Shown here: positions 1-5,196 of the stretch, in pieces | How positions within the stretch are numbered: the stretch's first letter is position 1 | How the letters are laid out: every line of letters begins with the position of its first letter | Source: Candidatus Bipolaricaulis sp. | GTDB taxonomy: Bacteria > Bipolaricaulota > Bipolaricaulia > Bipolaricaulales > Bipolaricaulaceae | Length of the DNA stretch: 5,196 nucleotides | Reading direction: 5' to 3' | Assembly: GCA_020062805.1 (NCBI GenBank) | Contig: JAGUVP010000036.1 | Span: forward strand, 1-5,196 | Made by a program: the position numbers and the translations under genes | Notes under the pieces: model-generated | Databases searched by the model: none | What the model was told of the DNA's origin: nothing | What the model saw: only the letters and a program-made list of their open reading frames with translations

Positions 1-2
1 AG

Positions 3-512
3 GACCGCGCCGCTCTCTGGGCCGCGCTGCAGGGCGGGGAGCTGGACACCGTGGCCACCGACCACTGCCCGTTCACCGCGGCCCAGAAGGACGCCGGTCG
101 AGACGATTTCACACGGGTTCCCACCGGGTTGCCCGGAGTAGAGACCACGCTCCCGCTTCTCTACACGGAGTGGCAAGACCGCGGGCTGGATCTTGGGCGG
201 CTCGCGGTGGTGACCAGCCAGGCTCCAGCTCAGCGGTTCGGGTTGTACCCCCGCAAAGGGATTGTGGCGCCGGGTTCGGACGCAGATCTTGTCGTGTACG
301 ATCCAGGAACGCGCGGAGTGATACGGGCAGAAGCGTTGCACATGAACGTAGACTGGAGCCCCTACGAAGGCCGCAGCTACCGAGGTTCTGTGCGGGCTGT
401 GGTGTCCCGGGGCAGGGTGCTCATCGAGGACGGCACGTGGTGCGGGGAAGAGCCCGGGGGCACGTATCTGCCCCGCGGGTCCGCTGTACGGGCTGTGGCC
501 CAGGGAGGTTAG
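3..512 (+). CDS. Dihydropyrimidinase/D-hydantoinase-type cyclic amidohydrolase, 3' part
   Basis: C-terminal 169 residues of a metal-dependent amidohydrolase; the open frame runs in from the left edge and the start lies outside the window. Full family members are about 460 residues. Visible marks are the TDHCPF motif, whose Asp (codon 60-62) matches the catalytic metal-ligand Asp of hydantoinases, then GRDDFTRVP, a GLPGVETTLPLLY segment, the GSDADLVVYDP strand that closes the composite beta-sandwich domain, and SPYEGRSYRG followed by VVSRGRVLIEDG, typical of dihydropyrimidinases. The family opens cyclic ureides in the cytoplasm, for example dihydrouracil to N-carbamoyl-beta-alanine. The usual Asn of the substrate loop (PNG) is Thr here (PTG), and GVETTLPL reads more like dihydroorotases or allantoinases, so the exact substrate is open. 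The next gene starts one base after the TAG stop. An internal GTG at 51 is not the start, because family-like sequence continues upstream of it. Confidence 0.85.
   Translation, partial: DRAALWAALQGGELDTVATDHCPFTAAQKDAGRDDFTRVPTGLPGVETTLPLLYTEWQDRGLDLGRLAVVTSQAPAQRFGLYPRKGIVAPGSDADLVVYDPGTRGVIRAEALHMNVDWSPYEGRSYRGSVRAVVSRGRVLIEDGTWCGEEPGGTYLPRGSAVRAVAQGG
503..508 (+). promoter_or_regulatory. Ribosome binding site of the aminotransferase gene
   Basis: GGGAGG lies inside the last codons of the amidohydrolase gene, five bases before the ATG at 514. It supports that start and suggests translation coupled to the upstream gene. Confidence 0.7.
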
Positions 513-513
513 G

Positions 514-1974
514 ATGCGCGACCATCACACGGATCAACAGAACAGGACCCGTCTCACACGGGACACGATCGCGAAGCGAATCGCGGACAGCCCGTACGGG
601 AACAACGGCAAGCGGTGGGCTGCGCGGTGGCTCGACGTGGAGTCCTATGGCCAGGTCGGCCTGGCTCTGTTCAACCTTCCGCCGATCGTTGAGCGGGCGC
701 ACGGCGACATCCTGATCGATGTCGACGGAAAGGAATACGTAGATCTGTTGGCCGGTTTCTCCGTGTCCGCTCTGGGACAGTGCAGCGAGGAAGTCACGGC
801 GGTCATCCGCGAGCAGGCAGGGAAGCTGGTCCACTACTTCGACCTGCCCCACCCCGAGCGGATCGAGATGGCTGAACGCCTGGCGCGAATCTGCCCGATC
901 AAAGGCGGGCAGGCCAGGGTGGCGTTTGGGGTCACAGGAGCCGATGCGGTTGAACTCGCGGTGCGGGCGGCGCGGTACTGGTCCGGCCGACCGATCGTCC
1001 TGACGGCGTTCGGCGACTACCACGGCGTTACGTACGGAACGATGGCCCTGACCGGGAAGGGCGGCATGTGGCCGTACTTCTACCCCGTGCTGCCGTTGGA
1101 CACCGGAGTCAGCTACTTCCCCTTCCCCTATCCGTACCAGTCTCCCTTTGGACGGGCCCCCGAGGGAGAGGACGAAGCGGCCTGGTGCTTGAGTCGGCTC
1201 GAGGACTACCTCGGCTACTTCCTGGAGAGCAAGGAATCGCCGTACCGGGAGGTGAAGTCGGGCATCACCAGTGTCGCGGCGTTCGTCGTGGAGCCGTACC
1301 AGAGCTCGGCGGGCTACATCCTGCCGTCCCCTGGCTATATGAAGCTCCTGCGCAGACTCGCAGACAAGTACGACATCCTGCTCATGGTGGACGAGATCCA
1401 AACCGGCTTAGGGCGCACCGGGCGGCTGTGGGCGGTCGACTGGGAGGATGTCGAGGTGGACGTGCTCATCACATCCAAAGCGTTGGGCGGGGGCCTTCCC
1501 CTGTCTGCCGTGGTTGCCCGGTCAGAGGTGCTCGAATCCTGGGGGCCTGGGGCCCACGTCTCGACGCAAGCGGGAAACGCGCTGGCGTGTGCAGCTGGAA
1601 ACAGGGTGTTGGACGTGATCAGCGACCCCGCGTTCCTCGCCGGCGTGGCCGAGCGAGGGGCCTACTTCGCGGCGGGGCTGGAAGAACTCCAGCGGCGACA
1701 CCCCCTCATCGGTCACATCGACAGCCAGGGCATCTACATCGGGCTTGAGCTGGTCCGCGATCGGGCCACACGACAGCCGGCGCCTGAGGAGGCGTCCTTC
1801 ATCCTCGAGGAATGCGTTCGCAGGGGCGTGTTGTTCGAGAAGGGGGGGTACTTCCACAACCGGTTCCAGCTCATCCCCCCACTCACGATCCGTACCAGCA
1901 GCGTGGATCGCGTCCTCGCCATCTTCGACGAAACCTTCTCCGCGGCCGAGAAGCGCTTTGGGGCGTCCTCTTAA
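514..1974 (+). CDS. Class III PLP-dependent aminotransferase
   Basis: A 486-residue fold-type I, class III (omega) aminotransferase, cytoplasmic and probably dimeric. VTGADAVELAV (140-150) is the PLP phosphate loop, DYHGVTYG (168-175) holds the cofactor-stacking aromatic, VVEPYQSSAG (258-267) is the usual Glu-Pro loop, MVDEIQTGLGRTG (291-303) has the pyridine-nitrogen Asp293, and TSKALGGGLPL (320-330) has the Schiff-base Lys322. STQAGNALA (350-358) matches the phosphate-contact loop of the partner subunit. FPYPYQSPFG plus an extended stretch (about 203-250) makes it longer than a typical 420-450-residue GabT. The GADAVE and SKALGGGLPL motifs resemble diaminobutyrate-type and '4-aminobutyrate' transaminases, so sequence alone does not give the amino donor. 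Placed between a dihydropyrimidinase and a ribokinase, a role on beta-alanine or 3-aminoisobutyrate is a reasonable inference. The ATG has a good ribosome site, and the first 40 residues are a polar N-terminal extension. Confidence 0.92.
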   Translation: MRDHHTDQQNRTRLTRDTIAKRIADSPYGNNGKRWAARWLDVESYGQVGLALFNLPPIVERAHGDILIDVDGKEYVDLLAGFSVSALGQCSEEVTAVIREQAGKLVHYFDLPHPERIEMAERLARICPIKGGQARVAFGVTGADAVELAVRAARYWSGRPIVLTAFGDYHGVTYGTMALTGKGGMWPYFYPVLPLDTGVSYFPFPYPYQSPFGRAPEGEDEAAWCLSRLEDYLGYFLESKESPYREVKSGITSVAAFVVEPYQSSAGYILPSPGYMKLLRRLADKYDILLMVDEIQTGLGRTGRLWAVDWEDVEVDVLITSKALGGGLPLSAVVARSEVLESWGPGAHVSTQAGNALACAAGNRVLDVISDPAFLAGVAERGAYFAAGLEELQRRHPLIGHIDSQGIYIGLELVRDRATRQPAPEEASFILEECVRRGVLFEKGGYFHNRFQLIPPLTIRTSSVDRVLAIFDETFSAAEKRFGASS

Positions 1975-1978
1975 AAGC

Positions 1979-2899
1979 ATGACGAAGGAACCGTTGGTTT
2001 CTGTCCTGGGCAGTATCAACATGGACTTCGTCGTCGAGACTCCCCGCCTGCCCTTGCGCGGCGAGACCGTGCTGGGCCGCAAAGTCGCACATTACCCGGG
2101 CGGCAAGGGCGCCAACCAGGCTGTCGCTGCAGCCCGCCTTGGCGCTCATGTCGCATTGTTCGGCATGGTCGGCGACGACTCCGTGGGAGAAGACCTTCTT
2201 CAGGCAATCCGCACCCGGGGGGTGGGTGTCGATCGGGTGGAACGGAAGTCCGACGTTCTCTCGGGAATGGCCTCTATCTGGGTGGCCGAGGATGGGGAGA
2301 ACTCCATCGTCTGTGTGCCCGGGGCCAATTCGTGCGTTGACGCCGCCTACGTTGACGGCGTCCTTCCCTATATGCGGATGTCGAGCGTGGTGCTCTTCCA
2401 GCTCGAGATCCCCGTCGCCATGGTGGCCCACGCGATTGAGCGTCTGCCCCACGAAAGCCCCCTGCTGATACTGGACCCAGCGCCCGCTCAGGACATCTCC
2501 ACCCTCCCTCTGGAGAGGATCGACATCATCACCCCCAACCGCGGCGAACTAGCCACCTTGACCGGAATAGCGGACCTGGAGCGTGCAACAGTCGCTCTGC
2601 TGGATCGCGGAGTCAAGGTGGTGGTCTGCAAGTGCGGCGCTGACGGCGCGTTTGTGGTCGACAATGCCGGACTTCGACACTTCCCCGGCTTCAGGGTGAG
2701 CACGGTAGACGCCACAGCAGCCGGAGACGCGTTCAACGGCGCGTTGGCCGTGGCTCTGGCTGAGTCGCGGCCGTTTGACGAGGCCCTGATGTGGGCGAAT
2801 GCAGCGGGAGCGATCGCGGTGACCCGTCGCGGCGCTCAATGCTCCTTGCCTTCAAGAGAAGAGGTGCTGGCGCTCATCCGTTCGCAGGGAGGGTTCTAG
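1979..2899 (+). CDS. rbsK: Ribokinase (PfkB-family sugar kinase)
   Basis: A 306-residue PfkB kinase, close to the 309 of E. coli ribokinase; it phosphorylates ribose to ribose 5-phosphate with ATP in the cytoplasm. GSINMD (11-16) is the sugar-binding start, PGGKGANQAVAAARLG (40-55) is PfkB signature 1, DDSVG (66-70) and GENSIVCVPGAN (106-117) are ribokinase-like, DPAPA (166-170) leads to the TPNRGE motif (185-190, the PNxxE Mg/phosphate motif), and VDATAAGDAFNGALA (243-257) is signature 2 with the anion-hole AAGD and catalytic Asp250. All key residues are present, so it should be active. ATG 1979 sits four bases after the aminotransferase stop; its ribosome site is weak, which suggests translational coupling. 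A TTG at 1958 is possible but would add only seven unlike residues. Neighbouring nucleobase-degrading enzymes suggest the ribose comes from nucleosides. Another PfkB substrate, such as a deoxysugar or a nucleoside, cannot be excluded. Confidence 0.9.
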   Translation: MTKEPLVSVLGSINMDFVVETPRLPLRGETVLGRKVAHYPGGKGANQAVAAARLGAHVALFGMVGDDSVGEDLLQAIRTRGVGVDRVERKSDVLSGMASIWVAEDGENSIVCVPGANSCVDAAYVDGVLPYMRMSSVVLFQLEIPVAMVAHAIERLPHESPLLILDPAPAQDISTLPLERIDIITPNRGELATLTGIADLERATVALLDRGVKVVVCKCGADGAFVVDNAGLRHFPGFRVSTVDATAAGDAFNGALAVALAESRPFDEALMWANAAGAIAVTRRGAQCSLPSREEVLALIRSQGGF

Positions 2900-2951
2900 G
2901 TGTCTCTTCGTGGGTGGCTGGGGCGATCGGAGCACCGCGTGCCCGCGTCGG

Positions 2952-2977
2952 ACGCTCGGCGGCTCGCCACCGAGCGT
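2952..2977 (+). other. Strong hairpin between ribokinase and nitroreductase genes
   Basis: Two arms, 2952-2962 (ACGCTCGGCGG) and 2967-2977 (CCACCGAGCGT), pair over 11 positions with one C-A mismatch around a CTCG tetraloop. It begins 53 bases after the ribokinase stop. No T-run follows, so it is not a classical intrinsic terminator. It may be a 3'-end stabilising structure, a non-canonical terminator, or a leader element of the next gene. Confidence 0.5.
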
Positions 2978-3033
2978 GGAGTGCGGTCGCGTCTCCCGAT
3001 GGGCAGGCATTCCTCGCATGGCAAACGGTATCC

Positions 3034-3040
3034 AGGAGGG
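3034..3040 (+). promoter_or_regulatory. Ribosome binding site of the nitroreductase gene
   Basis: AGGAGGG lies five bases before ATG 3046. It decides this start: the frame is open back to at least 2791, but the upstream residues look unlike any nitroreductase and overlap the ribokinase gene. Confidence 0.8.
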
Positions 3041-3045
3041 CAACC

Positions 3046-3582
3046 ATGGTGAACAACCGGGTGTTGGAGGCAATCCGGGAGCGGCGCAGCGTCAGCCGCT
3101 TCCGTCCCGACGCAGTACCAGACGATCAACTCGAGGCCGTCCTCGAAGCTGGGCGGTGGGCGCCGTCATTCGCGAACTCCCAGCCTTGGACGTTCATCGT
3201 TGTCCGCGATGCTCAGGCGAAGGCAGCGCTTGCGAACGCAGCGGACCGCATCACGATCGCCCGGAAGGGGTTGGCGGAAGCGCCGGTGGTAATCGCCATC
3301 GTTGTCGATCCGACGCGAGACCCCGAGCACTTCGTGGAGGCAGGGGCCTGCGCCGCGCAGAACATGGCACTGGCAGCCCACAGCCTGGGATTGGCCACGT
3401 TCTGGGTCGGTGCCTTCGACCCCAGCTCGGCAAAGGATTCCGCTGAGGAACTCCTGAAAGACGTCCTCGGCGTCCCCCGGCAGCACCGGCTGATCGCTTT
3501 GCTGCCGCTGGGCGTCGCGGCAGTACAGCCGCAGAAAGAACGGCGAGAACCAGGGGATGTCGTACGGAACAAGACGTTCTGA
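3046..3582 (+). CDS. Nitroreductase family protein (FMN-dependent)
   Basis: A 178-residue small nitroreductase-fold flavoenzyme, expected to be a cytoplasmic homodimer binding FMN at the subunit interface and using NAD(P)H. RERRSVSRF (11-19) is the FMN-phosphate Arg-Ser-x-Arg motif, APSFANSQPWTF (39-50) is the family's flavin-contact loop, EAGACAAQNMALAAHSLGL (98-116) is the dimer-core helix, TFWVGAF follows, and LIALLPLGV (149-157) is the strand near the flavin ring. The length fits the 170-200-residue subgroup. Physiological substrates of this subgroup are often unknown; nitroaromatics, quinones or enones are typical in vitro substrates, so no specific substrate is assigned. It stands 146 bases after the ribokinase stop and 82 bases before the VOC gene, so it may be its own unit. 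No clear -35/-10 pair is visible upstream. A dehydrogenase role in the neighbouring pyrimidine pathway is not supported, because dihydropyrimidine dehydrogenases are a different family. Confidence 0.9.
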   Translation: MVNNRVLEAIRERRSVSRFRPDAVPDDQLEAVLEAGRWAPSFANSQPWTFIVVRDAQAKAALANAADRITIARKGLAEAPVVIAIVVDPTRDPEHFVEAGACAAQNMALAAHSLGLATFWVGAFDPSSAKDSAEELLKDVLGVPRQHRLIALLPLGVAAVQPQKERREPGDVVRNKTF

Positions 3583-3630
3583 CGGCCTGATCCCATGCCG
3601 CAGCACAGAGCGCCGTGCCGCGCGGCTGGG

Positions 3631-3658
3631 TTGCCCCACGTGCCAGGCGTGCTAGACT
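3631..3658 (+). promoter_or_regulatory. Putative promoter giving a leaderless VOC mRNA
   Basis: TTGCCC (3631-3636), a 16-base spacer, then TAGACT (3653-3658), each four of six to the sigma-70 consensus. Six bases separate the -10 from the GTG at 3665, so the expected transcription start falls on or beside the start codon. No Shine-Dalgarno sequence is present. Confidence 0.5.
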
Positions 3659-3664
3659 GGAACC

Positions 3665-4024
3665 GTGGCCGGCATCGTGTTCCTCAGGACTGGACGCTTC
3701 GACCAAGTGCGGGAGTTCTACACGCGGCGGGTCGGGATGAAGGTCTGGCTGGAGCAGCCGGACATCGCGATCCTCCGGCACGGGAACCTGCTCGTGGGGT
3801 TCCACCGACAGCCTGTGGCGGATCGCGACGGACTCCTCACCTTTTTCTACGCGAGTCGACAGGAAGTGGACGAGATGTACGCCCAGCTTGGGGACATCGC
3901 CACTTCTGCACCGCAGGAGAACGCGAAGTACCGCATCTATCACTTCTTCGGAACGGACCCCGAAGGCCGCAAGATCGAGTTCCAGCACTTTTTGCACCCC
4001 CTTCCGCCGATGGGCGACGACTGA
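3665..4024 (+). CDS. VOC family protein (glyoxalase/bleomycin-resistance fold)
   Basis: A 119-residue single-domain protein with two babababb half-motifs of the vicinal-oxygen-chelate fold. The first half is IVFLRTGRFDQVREFYTRRVGM (4-25) followed by strands DIAILRHGNLLVGFHRQ (33-49). The second has a helix at about 65-75 and ends in YRIYHFFGTDPEGRKIEFQHF (89-109), the typical 'DP-G-IE' ending. Glu105 occupies the usual metal-ligand position; the first-strand ligand is not an obvious His (FLRTGRF), so metal binding is uncertain. The fold serves glyoxalases, dioxygenases, epimerases, and bleomycin or fosfomycin resistance proteins, and I cannot pick one. The protein should act as a cytoplasmic dimer. 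The start is GTG without a ribosome site but with a promoter-like sequence just upstream. It appears to be a single-gene unit, with 82 bases before it and 260 after. A shared stress or detoxification role with the nitroreductase is only a guess. Confidence 0.85.
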   Translation: MAGIVFLRTGRFDQVREFYTRRVGMKVWLEQPDIAILRHGNLLVGFHRQPVADRDGLLTFFYASRQEVDEMYAQLGDIATSAPQENAKYRIYHFFGTDPEGRKIEFQHFLHPLPPMGDD

Positions 4025-4224
4025 GGGCGATCCCGATTGCGGAACCACCCGCTTCGCAGGCGCTCGCGCGGCGCGGAGCGCGGAAAGCAGACCTCGGCGC
4101 GGTGAGCACACGGTAGGCGGCACCAGACCCAGCTCAGCCCTCTCCTGCGCCGCGACGCCGGCGTGTGGGCTGCCGGCTCCCGCCTGACAACGGGCTATCT
4201 CCCCGTGTTCGCCGGCCGCCGCGC
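4025..4224. other. GC-rich intergenic region after the VOC gene
   Basis: No coding frame here resembles a protein and no tRNA or known RNA is recognisable. A 6-bp stem, GCGCTC at 4060-4065 pairing with GAGCGC at 4076-4081, lies 36 bases after the VOC stop and could help end its transcript, but it has no T-run. GCCGGC recurs three times between about 4155 and 4217, which may only reflect base composition. Confidence 0.4.
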
Positions 4225-4250
4225 TACACCCGAAGCGCCCGATGGGTGTA
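4225..4250. repeat. Inverted repeat, possible operator, before the membrane-protein gene
   Basis: TACACCC (4225-4231) and GGGTGTA (4244-4250) are exact inverted copies separated by 12 bases, with 19 bases between arm centres. The right arm overlaps the TACACT hexamer at 4249-4254 and forms part of an 8-bp palindrome GTGTACAC (4246-4253), so TACAC occurs three times here. The geometry suits a dimeric regulator; no regulator is identified. Confidence 0.45.
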
Positions 4251-4254
4251 CACT
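4249..4254 (+). promoter_or_regulatory. Putative -10 element of the membrane-protein gene
   Basis: TACACT, four of six to TATAAT, would place the transcription start near 4261 and give a leader of about 24 bases that contains the ribosome site. No good -35 is seen 16-18 bases upstream; that position is taken by the left arm of the inverted repeat, which would fit activator or repressor control. Confidence 0.4.
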
Positions 4255-4270
4255 GCGCTCCGCACAGAGT

Positions 4271-4280
4271 GAGAGGAGGT
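4271..4280 (+). promoter_or_regulatory. Ribosome binding site of the membrane-protein gene
   Basis: GAGAGGAGGT, a near-perfect anti-16S match, ends four bases before GTG 4285 and fixes that start. Confidence 0.8.
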
Positions 4281-4284
4281 CAGC

Positions 4285-4998
4285 GTGACGTACTCACCCA
4301 TCCTTGCGATCGCAACTGCTGTGTTCGAGATCGGAGCGGCAGGTTGGGTTCTGACAGGCCCTGGTCGGAGGTCGATCGTGCGCACAACCGCGGCGATCCT
4401 CCTCTTTCTCGCCGGTTACCAGATCGTCGAGGTGGCGATCTGCTCGCTGGTTCCCGGGCACGGATTCCTGCCGAGGCTCGCGTTCCTGGTGGTGACATGG
4501 CTCCCGCCGCTGGGGATCCTCCTCGTCACGTTTCTGCTCGGTCCCGGCGCCCGTGCAGCGCGCCTGTTCGCCTACGCGATGTTCGGCTTCGCCCTGGGAT
4601 TCGTCGTGTGGATCATGTTCGACGCGGGTTTCGCCACGCTCTCGGTCTGCAACGCAGTCTATGCGCGCTACGAGCATCCGACACCGGCGTTTCTCCTCTA
4701 CGCGGCCTTCTACTGGCTAGGGCTGTTCGGCCTCGTCTCCCTCTCGGCGTACGGTGCAGCGCGACCGCGCGATGGCCACGATGGGCTTCTTGCAAGGCTC
4801 GTGTTCATCGGTTCGATCGCCTTCATCGTCCCCGCCGTGCTGACATCGTGGTTCGTTCCGGCAGGCGAGGGCGCGCTGCCCTCCGTGATGTGTCACTTCG
4901 CGATCCTGCTGGCGGCCTTGCTGGTGCGCCTCACCTACCTCGAGCGGAGGGGAGGCCCGCAACGAGACCGAGAGAGGCCCTCACCGGCGTTCCGCTGA
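4285..4998 (+). CDS. Seven-helix integral membrane protein of unknown function
   Basis: A 237-residue hydrophobic protein, not assigned to a named family. By eye seven membrane segments lie at about 4-24, 35-55, 64-85, 93-114, 134-157, 171-191 and 199-217, followed by a charged, probably disordered tail (218-237, rich in Arg). Several polar or special residues sit in or beside the helices: Glu15, GYQIVE (44-49), TWLPPLG (71-77), Asp113, Cys122 and a Tyr-rich stretch (126-143). Together these look more like a sensor or binding bundle than a mere anchor, but no transporter, kinase or enzyme motif is present. There is no cleavable signal peptide; helix 1 would act as the membrane signal. The start is GTG with a strong ribosome site. 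The gene ends in tandem stops (TGA TAG) and converges on the cNMP-domain gene, so it is probably transcribed alone. An N-terminal sensing module without its kinase is one possible reading. Confidence 0.8.
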   Translation: MTYSPILAIATAVFEIGAAGWVLTGPGRRSIVRTTAAILLFLAGYQIVEVAICSLVPGHGFLPRLAFLVVTWLPPLGILLVTFLLGPGARAARLFAYAMFGFALGFVVWIMFDAGFATLSVCNAVYARYEHPTPAFLLYAAFYWLGLFGLVSLSAYGAARPRDGHDGLLARLVFIGSIAFIVPAVLTSWFVPAGEGALPSVMCHFAILLAALLVRLTYLERRGGPQRDRERPSPAFR

Positions 4999-5047
4999 TA
5001 GAGCGGAACTCCCCCCGCCGCAGCGCCCTTCGGCCCCGTGTGTGCGT

Positions 5048-5196
5048 CTACTCCGAGAGGGCCATGCTCGTCTGGCGCAGGCGGCGGGTGAGCTCCCCGA
5101 TGATCTCGTGGGTGATGTCGGGATAGGTGGTGATCAGACCTTTGATATCCCAGCTCGCGAGGACGAGGCACTTCGTGGGGGTCACCGCAACGACAT
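5048..5196 (-). CDS. Cyclic-nucleotide-binding (CRP/FNR-like) domain protein, 3' end
   Basis: The minus-strand frame, open to the right edge, gives the last 48 residues of a protein that stops at 5048-5050. It reads VVAVTPTKCLVLASWDIKGL, then a short loop with Tyr-Pro, then THEIIGELTRRLRQTSMALSE. This is the classic end of a cNMP-binding beta-barrel: the last strand after the phosphate-binding cassette ('V.A..PT.CLVL'), a helix beginning at the Trp-Asp, a Pro turn, and the long C-helix ending in 'ELTRRLR'. CRP/FNR regulators continue beyond this helix with about 70-80 residues of helix-turn-helix; here the protein ends, so it is either a stand-alone domain or the C-terminal sensor of a longer protein whose other parts lie outside the window. 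The ligand-contacting Arg would be upstream, so cAMP binding cannot be judged. It faces the membrane-protein gene with 49 bases between the stops. Confidence 0.72.
   Translation of the reverse strand, partial: VVAVTPTKCLVLASWDIKGLITTYPDITHEIIGELTRRLRQTSMALSE

Noticed and set aside
421..1401. Long open frame of 326 codons on the minus strand
   Set aside because: It lies opposite the clearly functional aminotransferase, has no family-like motif, and is what GC-rich codon bias produces antisense to a real gene.
3..2899. Novel defence or mobile system
   Set aside because: All three genes are recognisable metabolic enzymes with intact motifs. No nuclease, reverse transcriptase, toxin, integrase or repeat array is present.
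2791..3045. N-terminal extension of the nitroreductase, reaching back into the ribokinase gene
   Set aside because: The extra residues are unlike the family, and AGGAGGG just before ATG 3046 fixes a normal start.
3617..3626. Perfect palindrome GCCGCGCGGC after the nitroreductase gene, considered as a terminator
   Set aside because: It has no room for a loop and no T-run; a 10-base GC palindrome is readily expected by chance at this base composition.
3251..4123. Open frame of 290 codons on the minus strand
   Set aside because: It spans the antisense of both the nitroreductase and VOC genes plus a gap, is rich in Arg, Pro and Ala, and shows no domain.
4242..5126. Open frame of 294 codons on the plus strand, overlapping the membrane-protein gene
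   Set aside because: Its product is Arg-rich without any fold signal. The overlapping frame at 4285-4998 has membrane helices and a strong ribosome site.
4935..5171. Minus-strand open frame of 78 codons at the right edge
   Set aside because: It overlaps the cNMP-domain gene in another frame and gives a His/Pro/Arg-rich low-complexity product; the frame ending at 5048 matches a known domain.

Overview
The window is GC-rich, gene-dense bacterial DNA with short gaps, GTG as well as ATG starts and strong AGGAGG-type ribosome sites. The composition and what looks like a leaderless promoter would suit an actinobacterial, Chloroflexota or Deinococcota-like lineage, but nothing here fixes the phylum. 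I see no rRNA, tRNA, CRISPR, insertion sequence or phage gene.

Bases 1-2899 hold a tight co-directional cluster on the plus strand: the 3' end of a dihydropyrimidinase/hydantoinase-type amidohydrolase, a class III PLP aminotransferase one base downstream, and a ribokinase-type PfkB kinase four bases further on. The simplest joint reading is breakdown of pyrimidine nucleosides. The ring hydrolase opens the reduced base, the transaminase removes the amino group of the resulting beta-amino acid, and the kinase captures the released ribose. The dehydrogenase, the carbamoyl-amide hydrolase, any nucleosidase and any transporter would have to lie upstream or elsewhere. The order of genes is seen; the pathway is inferred.

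Bases 2900-4284 hold two small stand-alone enzymes on the plus strand. The first is a 178-residue FMN-dependent nitroreductase, preceded by a gap with a strong hairpin. The second is a 119-residue VOC (glyoxalase/bleomycin-resistance fold) protein whose GTG start lies about where transcription should begin from an upstream promoter-like sequence, so its mRNA may be leaderless. A roughly 260-base gap follows, ending in an exact 7-bp inverted repeat that overlaps a -10-like hexamer.

Bases 4285-5196 hold a 237-residue, probably seven-helix membrane protein of unknown function on the plus strand. Converging on it from the minus strand is the 3' end of a gene for a cyclic-nucleotide-binding (CRP/FNR-like) domain. 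That frame stops directly after the cNMP-domain helices, so no C-terminal DNA-binding domain follows.
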